A DNA stretch of 64,000 nt from NCBI RefSeq assembly GCF_001956315.1, contig NZ_MOLY01000045.1:186001-250000 (forward strand). The letters are read 5' to 3'. The DNA is from Sphingomonas montana (GTDB lineage: Bacteria; Pseudomonadota; Alphaproteobacteria; Sphingomonadales; Sphingomonadaceae). This document shows, one piece after another, positions 27,311-36,522 of this stretch. Position numbers and translations under genes: made by a program. How positions within the stretch are numbered: the stretch's first letter is position 1; every line of letters begins with the position of its first letter. The notes beneath the pieces were generated by a model. It did no database searches, was not told the DNA's origin, and was given only the letters and a program-made list of their open reading frames with translations.

Positions 27311-29100
27311 CGCACGGCACTCCATGGTTTCGACAGCAGGACGGCACAGTTGATCAACCCGACCAGCGAATAGGTCTGCGGGTAATTGCCCCACAATTCG
27401 CCGGTGACCGGGTCGATATCCTCGGACAGCAGCCCCGCCCCCGTCCGCCGTGCCAGCATCTCGTCGAACAGCGCGCGGGCATCCGCCTCCCGCCCGGTGA
27501 AATGCAGCGCCTCGATCAGCCAGAACGTACAGACGTTGAATGCCGTCTCGGGCAGCCCGAAATCATCCTCGCTGTCGTATCGCAGCATGTGGCTGCCGCG
27601 CCGCAGCCCGGCCTCCACCGCATTCAGCGTGGACAGGAAGCGCGGATCGTCCGGCGTCAGGAACCGCAGGTCGAGCAGTTGGATCAGGCTGGCATCCAGA
27701 TCGTCGCCGGAAAAGGTCGCCGACAGCCGCTGCGTGTCTTCGCGCCACGCCGCATCCATGATGGTGGCGCGGATTTTGTCCGCCCGATCCTGCCAGAAGC
27801 GGCAGCGATCCTCCAGGTTCAGCGCGTGCGCCGCATTGGCCAGCCGGTCGCACGCGGCCCAGCACATCGCGGCCGAATAGGTGTGGACCGACTGCCGGGT
27901 GCGCAACTCCCACAGTCCGGCGTCGGGCTGGTCGTGGAACTTCCACGCACGCTCGCCCACCTTTTCCAGCGCGCGGAAATCCTCGATGCCCGCCATGCGG
28001 AACAGCCGCCGATCCACGAACGCCTGCACGTTGCACAGCACGATCTGGCCGTAGGCGTCATGCTGGATCTGTTCATAGGCCTGGTTGCCGACCCGCACCG
28101 GCCCCATCCCGCGATAGCCCGGCAGGCCGGGCGCCAGCCGCTCCTCCAGCTTCGCCTCGCCCAGCACGCCGTACAGCGGCTGGATATGGCCGCCCTCGGC
28201 CTCGCCCACGATATTGCGGAGATATTCGAGATACGCCTCCAGCACGTCGAGCGCGCCCAACCGGTTCAGCGCCTGCACCGTATAATAGGCGTCGCGCACC
28301 CAGCAGTAGCGATAGTCCCAGTTGCGTTCCGACCCGGCATGTTCGGGCACCGACGTCGTCAGCGCCGCGACGATCGCCCCGGTTTCCTCATGCTGGCACA
28401 GCTTCAGGGTGATTGCGGACCGGATGACCGCGTCCTGCCATTCCACCGGCGTCGCGAGGCCACGGACCCAGCCCTGCCATTCCGCGATCGTCCGTTCCAG
28501 CATTTGGTCCACGGTCGCGCCGATATCACCGGAAAAGCTCTCGTCCGGCCCCAGGAACAGGTGCAGCGGTCGCTCGCACCGAAACACCGTCTCCGCCTCG
28601 ATCCGCCCGACCGGCGCGGTGGTCGACAGGCGCAGCGTCAGCGGGTTGGTCAGGTACCGGATGTGGTGCGAGCCGCTCGTCGTCTCGACCGGCTCCGTCC
28701 CCCAGTCGTGCGTCGGGCGCAGCCTGATGCGGATCCGCGGCACGCCGGCCACCGGCCGCACGACGCGGGCATAGGCGACCGGCCGATAGGTCCGCCCGAC
28801 CTGTTCGAACCGCGGGCAGAAATCGACCACCTCGATCGCGTTGCCGTCCGCGTCCTTGTGACGTGTCACCAGGACCGGCGTGTTGCGGATATAGGCCTGG
28901 CTCGTCTTCACCGCCCCTTCCAGATCGATCGCCCAATAGCCGCGCTCCGCCCCGTCCCCGCCGATCAGCGTGGAAAAGAGCGGATCGCCGTCGACCCGCG
29001 GCACGCACCCCCATACGAACCGCCCGCGATCGTCGATCAGCGCGGACACCTGGCAATTGCCGATCGGCCACAGGTCCAGGTTCGTCTTCACGTTCGTCAT
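27307..29100 (-). CDS. Glycoside hydrolase family 15 protein
   Basis: A 597-aa GH15 protein (glucoamylase, alpha,alpha-trehalase or glucodextranase activities are known in this family). The N-terminal half is a beta-rich domain; the catalytic (alpha/alpha)6 barrel begins about residue 230. The NWDYRYCWVRDA motif at 260-271 is diagnostic, and LWGNYPQTYSLVGLI ends the domain. It is flanked by otsB and otsA with ATGA overlaps at both ends. The partners make hydrolysis of trehalose plausible, since some GH15 members are trehalases, but glucan hydrolysis is an equal possibility. Confidence 0.88.
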   Translation of the reverse strand: MTNVKTNLDLWPIGNCQVSALIDDRGRFVWGCVPRVDGDPLFSTLIGGDGAERGYWAIDLEGAVKTSQAYIRNTPVLVTRHKDADGNAIEVVDFCPRFEQVGRTYRPVAYARVVRPVAGVPRIRIRLRPTHDWGTEPVETTSGSHHIRYLTNPLTLRLSTTAPVGRIEAETVFRCERPLHLFLGPDESFSGDIGATVDQMLERTIAEWQGWVRGLATPVEWQDAVIRSAITLKLCQHEETGAIVAALTTSVPEHAGSERNWDYRYCWVRDAYYTVQALNRLGALDVLEAYLEYLRNIVGEAEGGHIQPLYGVLGEAKLEERLAPGLPGYRGMGPVRVGNQAYEQIQHDAYGQIVLCNVQAFVDRRLFRMAGIEDFRALEKVGERAWKFHDQPDAGLWELRTRQSVHTYSAAMCWAACDRLANAAHALNLEDRCRFWQDRADKIRATIMDAAWREDTQRLSATFSGDDLDASLIQLLDLRFLTPDDPRFLSTLNAVEAGLRRGSHMLRYDSEDDFGLPETAFNVCTFWLIEALHFTGREADARALFDEMLARRTGAGLLSEDIDPVTGELWGNYPQTYSLVGLINCAVLLSKPWSAVR

Positions 29101-29831
29101 CGCATGTCCCCAAGCCAGCGGCGCACCGCCGTCACATCATCCAACCGGTATCGTGCCGCGGTGGCCCGCGGCGGCCCGACCAATATGCCGCAGCCGCCCA
29201 GCCCGGCCGCCGCCACGAACGCCGCCTCGTCCGTATCGTCGTCACCCACGAACAGCGGGCGGTGCCCCGCAAAGGGCGCCTCGGCATGCAATCGTCGCAG
29301 GGCGTGCCCCTTGTGGACCCCGGCCGGGCGCAGCTCCACGACCATCTTGCCGGTCTGCACGTCCAGCCCGGCGTCGCCCGCCAGCGCCATCACCAGCGCA
29401 TGTGCGTCGTCCGCCGCGGCCGGATCGCCGCGGTAATGCAACGCCACGCCGAACGGCTTTTCCTCCACCAGCACGCCGTCGCGCGCGGCGGCAAAGGCAC
29501 GCACCGCATCGACTGCCACGTCCAGCCCCGCCGACCGCGCCGGCCCGTCGCGCCGCCCGTCTCCCCACAGCGTCTCGACACCGTGGCTGCCGCTGATCGC
29601 CAGTCCCGGCACCTGCACCAATGCCGCCAGACCGTCGATCGCCCGCCCGCTGATCAGCGCCAGCCGCCCGTCCAGGCGCACCGACAACGCGGACAGCAGC
29701 GCCGGCACCCGCGCCTCCACCACGACCGCATCGGGCGTTTCGGCGATCTCAACCAGCGTCCCGTCGAAATCGAGATACAGGCTCGCCCCATCGATCAGGT
29801 CGATGGGCGGCGGGGGAAGCGGGTCGTTCAT
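29097..29831 (-). CDS. otsB: Trehalose-6-phosphate phosphatase
   Basis: A 244-aa HAD-superfamily phosphatase that completes trehalose synthesis. The catalytic DxDGT motif is at residues 21-25 (DFDGT), the LISGR motif (TPP family) comes near residue 70, and GDDDTDEAAF carries the Mg-binding acids near the end; VHKGHALRRL provides the conserved lysine. I used the Met at 29831; the frame upstream is not family-like. It is first in the operon and overlaps the GH15 start by ATGA. Confidence 0.93.
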   Translation of the reverse strand: MNDPLPPPPIDLIDGASLYLDFDGTLVEIAETPDAVVVEARVPALLSALSVRLDGRLALISGRAIDGLAALVQVPGLAISGSHGVETLWGDGRRDGPARSAGLDVAVDAVRAFAAARDGVLVEEKPFGVALHYRGDPAAADDAHALVMALAGDAGLDVQTGKMVVELRPAGVHKGHALRRLHAEAPFAGHRPLFVGDDDTDEAAFVAAAGLGGCGILVGPPRATAARYRLDDVTAVRRWLGDMR

Positions 29832-29948
29832 AAGGGGAGGAACGCTGGCCTCGCGGTTTGTTCCGTTGCAGTGCAGCAATTTTCGGGTGACCGCCCCTGC
29901 TACCGCGATGGCCGGAAGATTATGTTACGGAACCTTGTCACAAAACCG

Positions 29949-30053
29949 TCCGTCCCGAGCGAAGTCGAGGGACCCTTTGAGCGTAGTGGAGAAGCCAACA
30001 GCGCCCCTCGGCTACGCTCGGGCGAGTGCCTCGACTTCGCTCGGCATGGACGG
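29949..30053. repeat. CCCGAGCGAAGTCGAGGGA-type dispersed repeat, copy 1
   Basis: Composite of short mutually complementary blocks: GAGCGAAGTCGAGGGAC, CCTCGGCTACGCTCGGG and CCTCGACTTCGCTCGGCATGGACG. Other copies start near 48971, 50141 and 54108. It lies between prfC's 3' end and otsB's 5' end. Confidence 0.75.
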
Positions 30054-30081
30054 GTCAGGGGTCAGGTCGAACCAACCCGAC

Positions 30082-31647
30082 CTAAACCCGCTCCTTGGTC
30101 GCCGAAAACCGCACTGTCGGCGATCGACCGCTGACGAAGTTCAGATCCCACAGATCCTTCGCCAGGAACACCGGCTGCCCGTCGCGGTCCGTCGCCATGG
30201 CACTGCGATGCTGCGACTGGAACGCGGCCATGTCCGGCGCTGCATCGGTCGCGATCCAGCGCGCGGTGTCCCACGGCGACGGCTCCAGCCTTGCATCGAC
30301 CTTGTACTCATGCTCCAGCCGGCTGATCAGCACTTCCAGCTGCAGCTGTCCCACCACGCCGACGATCATCTGCGATCCGATCGCCGGGTGGAACACCTGC
30401 ACCACCCCCTCCTCGGACAGGTCGTCCAGCGCCTTTCGCAACTGCTTGGTCTTGGTCGGATCGATGAGCTGTACGCGGCGCAGGATCTCGGGTGCGAAGT
30501 TCGGCAGCCCGGTGAACACCACCGGCGTACCCTCGGCCAGCGAATCGCCCACCCGCAAAGTACCGTGATTGGGAATACCGATGATGTCGCCCGGCCACGC
30601 CTCGTCCGCCACTTCGCGGCTCTGCGCGAAGAACAGGATCGGCGAATGCACCGCGATCGCCTTGCCCGTGCCCGACTGATTGAGCTTCATGCCGCGCCGG
30701 AACTTGCCCGAACATAGTCGCATGAACGCGACGCGGTCACGGTGCTGCGGGTTCATGTTGGCCTGCACCTTGAACACGAAACCGGTGACGCCGTCCTGGT
30801 CCGGGCTGATCGGCGCCGGGTCCGCCGGCTGCGGCCGCGGGGACGGCGCCAGATCGCGCAGCGCGTGGATCAGCTCCGGCACGCCGAAATCGCGCAGCGC
30901 CGATCCGAAATACACCGGCGTCATGTCGCCGCTCAGATATTTGTCGCGGTCGAACGCGGCATAGCCGCCGACGCCCAGCTCCACTTCCTCGCGCAACCGC
31001 GCCGCCGCCCGCTCCGACAGCATCATGTCCAGTTTGGGATCGTCCAGCCCGTCGACCGACTCCACCCGCCCCTCGGGCAACAGCATCCGCTGGCCCGCGA
31101 CGTCGTACAGCCCCTCGAACTCACCCCCCAACCCCGCCGGCCACATCATCGGCGCGACGTCCAGCGCGAGTTGATCGGCAATCTCGTCCATCAGGTCGAA
31201 CGGCGACCGCCCTTCGCGGTCCACCTTGTTGACGAAGGTGATGATCGGCACCGACCGCAGCCGGCACACCTCGAACAGCTTGCGGGTCTGCGCCTCGATA
31301 CCACGGGCGGCGTCGATCACCATCACCGCGCTGTCGACCGCGGTCAGCGTGCGGTACGTATCCTCGCTGAAATCCTCGTGCCCCGGCGTGTCGAGCAGGT
31401 TGAACGTCAGCCCGTCATATTCGAACGTCATGACCGACGACGTCACCGATATGCCGCGCTGCTGCTCGATCTTCATCCAGTCGGATCGCGCGCGCCGCGT
31501 CTGGCCGCGCGCCTTCACCTCGCCCGCCAGGTGGATGGCGCCGCCCGCGATCAACAGCTTCTCGGTCAGCGTGGTCTTGCCGGCGTCGGGGTGCGAGATG
31601 ATCGCGAAGGTCCGGCGGTCGGGGCGTCCGGTCGGACGGTCGGTCAT
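30082..31647 (-). CDS. prfC: Peptide chain release factor 3
   Basis: A 521-aa translational GTPase that recycles RF1/RF2 from the ribosome. G1 is SHPDAGKTTLTEKLL, G3 is DTPGHEDFSEDTYRTL, and G4 is NKVDREGRSP; domains II and III follow with the RF3-type segment PVYFGSALRDFGVPELI. The start is the ATG at 31647, preferred over a much longer upstream frame that crosses the terminator-like region. No gene is clearly co-transcribed. Confidence 0.95.
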   Translation of the reverse strand: MTDRPTGRPDRRTFAIISHPDAGKTTLTEKLLIAGGAIHLAGEVKARGQTRRARSDWMKIEQQRGISVTSSVMTFEYDGLTFNLLDTPGHEDFSEDTYRTLTAVDSAVMVIDAARGIEAQTRKLFEVCRLRSVPIITFVNKVDREGRSPFDLMDEIADQLALDVAPMMWPAGLGGEFEGLYDVAGQRMLLPEGRVESVDGLDDPKLDMMLSERAAARLREEVELGVGGYAAFDRDKYLSGDMTPVYFGSALRDFGVPELIHALRDLAPSPRPQPADPAPISPDQDGVTGFVFKVQANMNPQHRDRVAFMRLCSGKFRRGMKLNQSGTGKAIAVHSPILFFAQSREVADEAWPGDIIGIPNHGTLRVGDSLAEGTPVVFTGLPNFAPEILRRVQLIDPTKTKQLRKALDDLSEEGVVQVFHPAIGSQMIVGVVGQLQLEVLISRLEHEYKVDARLEPSPWDTARWIATDAAPDMAAFQSQHRSAMATDRDGQPVFLAKDLWDLNFVSGRSPTVRFSATKERV

Positions 31648-31735
31648 GCGGCATGGTCCAGCTATATGGGGGTCGCGCCGCGGTACAGCGTGCTGCCGCC
31701 AAAGGCGAGCATCCGATCCCCGTAAAAAAATCACG

Positions 31736-31852
31736 CCCGCCGGAACCGGACGGGATTTCATGCGCTTCGCATCATGTCCCTTCCGACCCCCCCTCGGACC
31801 GGACATAGATTGCGGGCCGCGCATCCTCCCCCCCCGGAGCGCGGCCCGTTTT
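31736..31852 (+). ncRNA. Candidate small RNA with C-rich loops
   Basis: The gene-free stretch between divergent prfC and the RND operon ends in a clear plus-strand terminator that no upstream gene would use. It also contains three earlier hairpins: CCCGCCGG-AA-CCGGaCGGG (31736-31754), ATGCG-CTT-CGCAT (31760-31772) and TCCGA-C7-TCGGA (31782-31798). Two loops are C-rich, which in alphaproteobacterial sRNAs can pair with Shine-Dalgarno sequences. The 5' end is a guess and no promoter was identified. Confidence 0.4.
31813..31852 (+). terminator. Orphan intrinsic terminator
   Basis: CGGGCCGCGC pairs perfectly with GCGCGGCCCG across a 16-base loop containing CCTCCCCCCCC, and TTTT follows. There is no plus-strand gene upstream within this gap. 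Confidence 0.7.
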
Positions 31853-32059
31853 CTTGCGGGCCGGTCGTGGTCGCGGCCATGCTGCGATAGCGCCGGCCCG
31901 CCTAGTTTCAAAGATCTGTTCTGCACGGTATTCGAACTTCTATTGCACTGTGCTTGACGTGCTATTTGTGACGACTTCACGAACTTTCGCCCGCGTTCAG
32001 GCAACCGGCCGGCTCGGCCGCTTTATGTCAGCGCTGAAACCGAACTTCGATTGACCCGG

Positions 32060-33292
32060 ATGGTGCGGAAACCCATGCTTGCGACCATGACTGTTTCGCG
32101 CGCCGGGGGCGTCTCCGCTTCCCCACCCTTCTGCATGCTTGCCGTTCTGGCCCTGGCCGGTCTGACATTACCCGGTTGCGGATCGAAGGAACCGGCGAAG
32201 GCCCCTCCCAAGGTGCCGGAAGTCGGCTTCGTGGTCGTGCGCACCGAGACGGTCCCGCTCGTCGCCGAACTCGCCGGGCGCACGTCGGCCTATGAAACGT
32301 CGGAGGTCCGCCCGCAGGTTTCGGGGGTCATCAAGGCGCGGCTGTTCACGGAGGGGACGATCGTCCGACAGGGTCAGACGCTGTACCAGATCGACCCGCG
32401 GCTCTACCGCGCCGCCACGGCGGAGGCGGAGGCCAATGTCGCCAGCGCGCGCGCCACGGAGGCCGCCGCGCGGGTCCGGGCGGATCGCCTGGCGCCGCTT
32501 GCCCGGATCGAGGCGGTGGCACAGCAGGACTATACCGACGCCGCCGCCACCGCCGCGCAGGCCCGCGCCGCCATCGCGCAGAACCGTGCGCAGCTGGAAA
32601 CCGCGCAGATCAACCTCGCCTTCACCCGTGTTCCCGCCCCCATCACCGGGCGGATCGGCCGGTCGCTGTTCACCACCGGTGCGCTTGTCACCGCGTCGCA
32701 GGCCGATCCGCTCACCACCATCCAGCGGCTCGACCCGATCTTCGTCGATATCCAGCAATCGTCCGCCGAACTGCTCATGCTGCGCCGCGCGCTGGCATCC
32801 GGCGGCGTCGTGCCGACCAGCGGCACCGTCCGTCTGAAGCTGGAGGACGGCAGCGATTATGGCCGCACCGGCACCGTCCAGTTCGCGGAGGTCACGGTCG
32901 ACCAGAATACCGGCACCGTCACGCTGCGTGCGCGCTTCCCCAATCCCGACGGACTCCTTTTGCCGGGCATGTATGTCCGCGCGATCCTGGCGCAGAGCAG
33001 CGACACCGATGCGATCCTCGTACCGCAGGCCGGCGTCGCGCGCGATCCGAAGGGGCAGGCCACTGTCTTCCTCGTCGGGCCGGGCAACAAGGCCGTGATG
33101 CGCACCGTGCAGACCACGCGCACGGTCGGCAGCAACTGGCTCGTCACCGCGGGCCTGCGCCCCGGCGACCGCGTGATCGTCGAGGGGCTCGGCCGGCTCA
33201 AACCCGATCAGAGCATACGGCCCGTACCGGCGGGGTCGAAACCCCGTCCTCAGGCCACCCCCGCGGCTGCCGACCCGTCCAAGGGCGCCTGA
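32060..33292 (+). CDS. RND efflux periplasmic adaptor (membrane fusion) lipoprotein
   Basis: A 410-aa adaptor of the AcrA/MexA family. A lipobox-like LPGC places the lipidated Cys at residue 40, after a long N-terminal hydrophobic segment. The hairpin and lipoyl domain read VSGVIKARLFTEGTIVRQGQTLYQIDP, followed by coiled-coil helices (AATAEAEANVASARATEAAARV...) and the beta-barrel (ITGRIGRSLFTTGALV, LTTIQRLDPIFVDI). The start is chosen as the ATG at 32060; a TTG at 32051 and an ATG at 32075 are in frame. Operon of three with the pump and outer-membrane factor; no adjacent TetR-type regulator. Confidence 0.9.
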   Translation: MVRKPMLATMTVSRAGGVSASPPFCMLAVLALAGLTLPGCGSKEPAKAPPKVPEVGFVVVRTETVPLVAELAGRTSAYETSEVRPQVSGVIKARLFTEGTIVRQGQTLYQIDPRLYRAATAEAEANVASARATEAAARVRADRLAPLARIEAVAQQDYTDAAATAAQARAAIAQNRAQLETAQINLAFTRVPAPITGRIGRSLFTTGALVTASQADPLTTIQRLDPIFVDIQQSSAELLMLRRALASGGVVPTSGTVRLKLEDGSDYGRTGTVQFAEVTVDQNTGTVTLRARFPNPDGLLLPGMYVRAILAQSSDTDAILVPQAGVARDPKGQATVFLVGPGNKAVMRTVQTTRTVGSNWLVTAGLRPGDRVIVEGLGRLKPDQSIRPVPAGSKPRPQATPAAADPSKGA

Positions 33293-33297
33293 CGCGC

Positions 33298-36200
33298 ATG
33301 ATAAGTCGCGTCTTCATCGATCGCCCGATCTTCGCCTGGGTCATCGCCATCGTCATCATGCTGGCCGGCGTCGGCGCGATCCTGACGTTGCCGATCGAAC
33401 AATATCCCGACGTCGCCCCGCCGCAGGTCAGCATCCGCGCGACCTATCCCGGCGCGTCCGCCGCGATCCTGGAATCCAGCGTCACGCAGATCGTGGAACA
33501 GCAGCTGACCGGCATCGACGGGCTGATCTATTTCCAGTCGACATCCAGTTCCGAGGGCCAGGTCACGATCTCGGTCACCTTCGACAAGGGCACCGATCCC
33601 GACATCGCGCAGGTCCAGGTCCAGAACAAGGTCCAGCAGGCACTGCCCCGCCTGCCGCAACAGGTGCAGCAGCAGGGCCTGACCGTCACGAAATCGAACA
33701 GCGACTTCCTGCTGCTCGCATCGATCTATGACGAAACCGACCGGCGCTCGAACGGTGATATCTCCGACTATCTGGTCGCCAACCTGCAGGATCCGATCGG
33801 CCGCATTCCCGGCGTCGGCGCGACCAACGTGTTCGGCGCGCAATATGCGATGCGGGTCTGGCTCGACCCCTATCGCTTGAGTTCCTATGCGCTGATGCCG
33901 TCCGACGTCATCAGCGCGATCGAGGCGCAGAACGCGCAGGTCGCCGCCGGCCAGATCGGCGGATCGCCCTCGCCCGTCACGCAGATGCTGAACGCTACGG
34001 TCACCGCCAAGACGCGGCTGACCACGCCGGAACAGTTCCGCAACATCATCGTCAAGACGCAGACCGACGGATCGAAGGTGCTGCTCTCCAACGTCGCGCG
34101 GGTCGAGCTGGGGCAGGAGAATTACAATGCGCTCAGCCGGTTCAACCGCCACCCCGCGTCCGGCATCTCGGTCCAGCTGGCACCCGGCGCAGACGCGCTC
34201 AAGACCGCCGAACTGGTGAAGGCGGAGGTGATCCGCCAGTCGAAGAACTTCCCCGACGGCTATCGCTATACCTTCCCGCGCGACAGCACGGCGTTCATCA
34301 AGCTGTCGGTCGAAGAAGTGGTCAAGACGCTGATCGAGGCGATCATCCTCGTCATCGTCGTGATGTTCGTGTTCCTCCAGAACTGGCGCGCCACGCTGAT
34401 CCCGACGATCGCGGTGCCTGTCGTGCTGCTCGGCACGTTCGGCGTCATCGCGCTGTTCGGCTATTCCATCAACACGCTGACGCTGTTCGGGCTGGTGCTG
34501 TCGATCGGCCTGCTGGTCGACGATGCGATCGTGGTGGTCGAGAATGTCGAACGCGTGATGGACGAGGAACCCGACATTTCCCCACGCGACGCGACGATCA
34601 AGTCGATGGCGGAAATCCAGACCGCGCTGATCGGCATCGCGCTCGTCCTGTCCGCGGTCTTTATGCCGATGGCCTTCTTCGGCGGCTCCACCGGCGTCAT
34701 CTACCGGCAATTCTCGATCACGATCATCTCCTCGATGATCCTGTCGGTCGTGGTCGCACTCGTCCTCACCCCCGCGCTCACCGCCACGTTGCTCAAGCAC
34801 CGCCGCGAGACGGACGAAAAGCCGCGCAACCGCGTGGCGGGCTGGTTCGCGAAATTCGCGAACTGGTTCAACACGATGTTCGATCGCACCACCCGGCGCT
34901 ATGTCGGCGGCGTGAAGGCCGTCATCGCGCGCAGCCGGATCGCGATGCTGGGCTATGCCGGTATCGTCGCGGTGCTGGCGCTGATGTTCGTGCAACTGCC
35001 GCAGGGTTTCCTGCCGACCGAGGACCAGGGGTCGGCGATCATCCAGTTCACCCTGCCCCCCGGGGCGACGCAGCCGCGCACGCTGGCCGCCGCGAAATCG
35101 ATCGAGGATTATTTCCTGGGTTCGGAAAAGGCGAATGCGGCCGGCATCTTCACCATTTCCGGTTTCCGGTTCGGCGGGTCCGGCCAGAATGTCGGCCAGG
35201 GCTTCGTCCAGCTGGCCCCATGGGACGATCGCAAGGGGAGCGAGAACGCCGCCAAGGCAATTACCGAACGCGCGACGAAGAGCGTCGCGCCGCTGATCCG
35301 CGATGTCCAATTCGTGGCGCTCACCCCGCCGTCGGTGCAGGGGCTGGGTCAGTCCAACGGCTTCACGATGGAATTGCAGAACGCTTCCGGCATGCCGCAG
35401 GCGCAGTTCAAGGCCGAACGCGACAAGCTGCTCGCCGCCGCCGCCGCCGATCCCACCCTCGCCGCGGTCCGCCCCGGCGGACTGGAGGACGTGCCCACGC
35501 TCCAGGTCACCGTCGATCAGGCGAAGGTCGGTGCGCTCGGCATCGCGCAGACCGACGTGGATCGGACGCTCAGCGCCGCGTGGGGCGGCGTCTATGTCAA
35601 CGACTTCGTCGATCGCGGTCGCGTGAAGCGCGTCTACGTGCAGGGCGACGCCCCCTACCGCGCCTCGCCCAGCGATCTCGACGGCTGGTTCGTCCGCACC
35701 GCATCGGGCCAGATGGCGCCCTTCTCCGCCTTCGCCACGACCAGCTGGTCGCAGGCGCCTACGACACTCGTCCGGTTCAGCGGCCTGCCCGCCTACGAGA
35801 TCCAGGGGCAGGCCGCACCCGGTAATTCGTCCGGCGACGCGATGGAACGGATGATCCAGATCGCCGCTACCCTGCCCGGCACGTCCGTCGCCTGGGCCGG
35901 CCTGTCCTATCAGGAACGGCTGTCGTCGGGCCAGGCGCCGTTGCTCTACGGCCTGTCGATCCTCGTCATCTTCCTCTGCCTCGCGGCCCTGTACGAAAGC
36001 TGGTCGATTCCCTTTTCGGTTCTGCTCGTCATCCCGCTCGGCCTGGTCGGCGCGGTCATCGCGGTCGCGTTGCGCGGATTGGAGAACGACGTCTATTTTC
36101 AGGTCGGGCTGCTCACCACCATGGGCCTGTCCGCCAAGAACGCGATCCTGATCGTCGAATTCGCCGAACAGGCCGAGCGCGCCGGCAAGTCGCCCTTCGA

Positions 36201-36522
36201 CGCCGCGATCGACGCCGCCCGGCTTCGCCTCCGCCCGATCCTGATGACCAGCCTGGCGTTCATCTTCGGCGTGTTGCCGCTGGCCATATCGACCGGGGCC
36301 GGTGCGCAGAGCCGCGTCGCGATCGGCACTGCCGTGATCGGCGGCATGCTGACCGCCACCGTGCTGGCGATCTTCTTCGTGCCGCTGTTCTTTGTGCTGG
36401 TCCGGCGGGTGTTCAAGGGGCCGCAGCACGGCGCCTCCGCCGACACCGGAACCGGGACCCACGATCGGTCCGATCGAGACCCGGACGCGCCGCCCGCCGC
36501 CGCAAAGCCGGAGCCTGCATGA
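33298..36522 (+). CDS. RND (HAE1-type) multidrug efflux pump
   Basis: A 1074-aa inner-membrane pump of the AcrB/MexB type. Proton-relay acids are visible in the fourth helix region (GLLVDDAIVVVENVERVMDEEP). The N-terminus, MISRVFIDRPIFAWVIAIVIML, is standard. Two large periplasmic loops follow the first and seventh helices, including ATYPGASAAILESSVTQIVEQQ and FLPTEDQG. The C-terminus has GLSAKNAILIVEFAEQ. It begins 6 bases after the adaptor and overlaps the outer-membrane factor by ATGA. Export of hydrophobic drugs, bile-like compounds or metabolites is likely; the substrate cannot be assigned. Confidence 0.95.
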   Translation: MISRVFIDRPIFAWVIAIVIMLAGVGAILTLPIEQYPDVAPPQVSIRATYPGASAAILESSVTQIVEQQLTGIDGLIYFQSTSSSEGQVTISVTFDKGTDPDIAQVQVQNKVQQALPRLPQQVQQQGLTVTKSNSDFLLLASIYDETDRRSNGDISDYLVANLQDPIGRIPGVGATNVFGAQYAMRVWLDPYRLSSYALMPSDVISAIEAQNAQVAAGQIGGSPSPVTQMLNATVTAKTRLTTPEQFRNIIVKTQTDGSKVLLSNVARVELGQENYNALSRFNRHPASGISVQLAPGADALKTAELVKAEVIRQSKNFPDGYRYTFPRDSTAFIKLSVEEVVKTLIEAIILVIVVMFVFLQNWRATLIPTIAVPVVLLGTFGVIALFGYSINTLTLFGLVLSIGLLVDDAIVVVENVERVMDEEPDISPRDATIKSMAEIQTALIGIALVLSAVFMPMAFFGGSTGVIYRQFSITIISSMILSVVVALVLTPALTATLLKHRRETDEKPRNRVAGWFAKFANWFNTMFDRTTRRYVGGVKAVIARSRIAMLGYAGIVAVLALMFVQLPQGFLPTEDQGSAIIQFTLPPGATQPRTLAAAKSIEDYFLGSEKANAAGIFTISGFRFGGSGQNVGQGFVQLAPWDDRKGSENAAKAITERATKSVAPLIRDVQFVALTPPSVQGLGQSNGFTMELQNASGMPQAQFKAERDKLLAAAAADPTLAAVRPGGLEDVPTLQVTVDQAKVGALGIAQTDVDRTLSAAWGGVYVNDFVDRGRVKRVYVQGDAPYRASPSDLDGWFVRTASGQMAPFSAFATTSWSQAPTTLVRFSGLPAYEIQGQAAPGNSSGDAMERMIQIAATLPGTSVAWAGLSYQERLSSGQAPLLYGLSILVIFLCLAALYESWSIPFSVLLVIPLGLVGAVIAVALRGLENDVYFQVGLLTTMGLSAKNAILIVEFAEQAERAGKSPFDAAIDAARLRLRPILMTSLAFIFGVLPLAISTGAGAQSRVAIGTAVIGGMLTATVLAIFFVPLFFVLVRRVFKGPQHGASADTGTGTHDRSDRDPDAPPAAAKPEPA

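Noticed and set aside
33250-36462. Very long minus-strand open frame (over 1000 codons) opposite the RND pump
   Set aside because: High-GC codon bias in the real plus-strand gene leaves the antisense frame open. It has no family pattern and is dominated by Arg, Gly, Asp and His.
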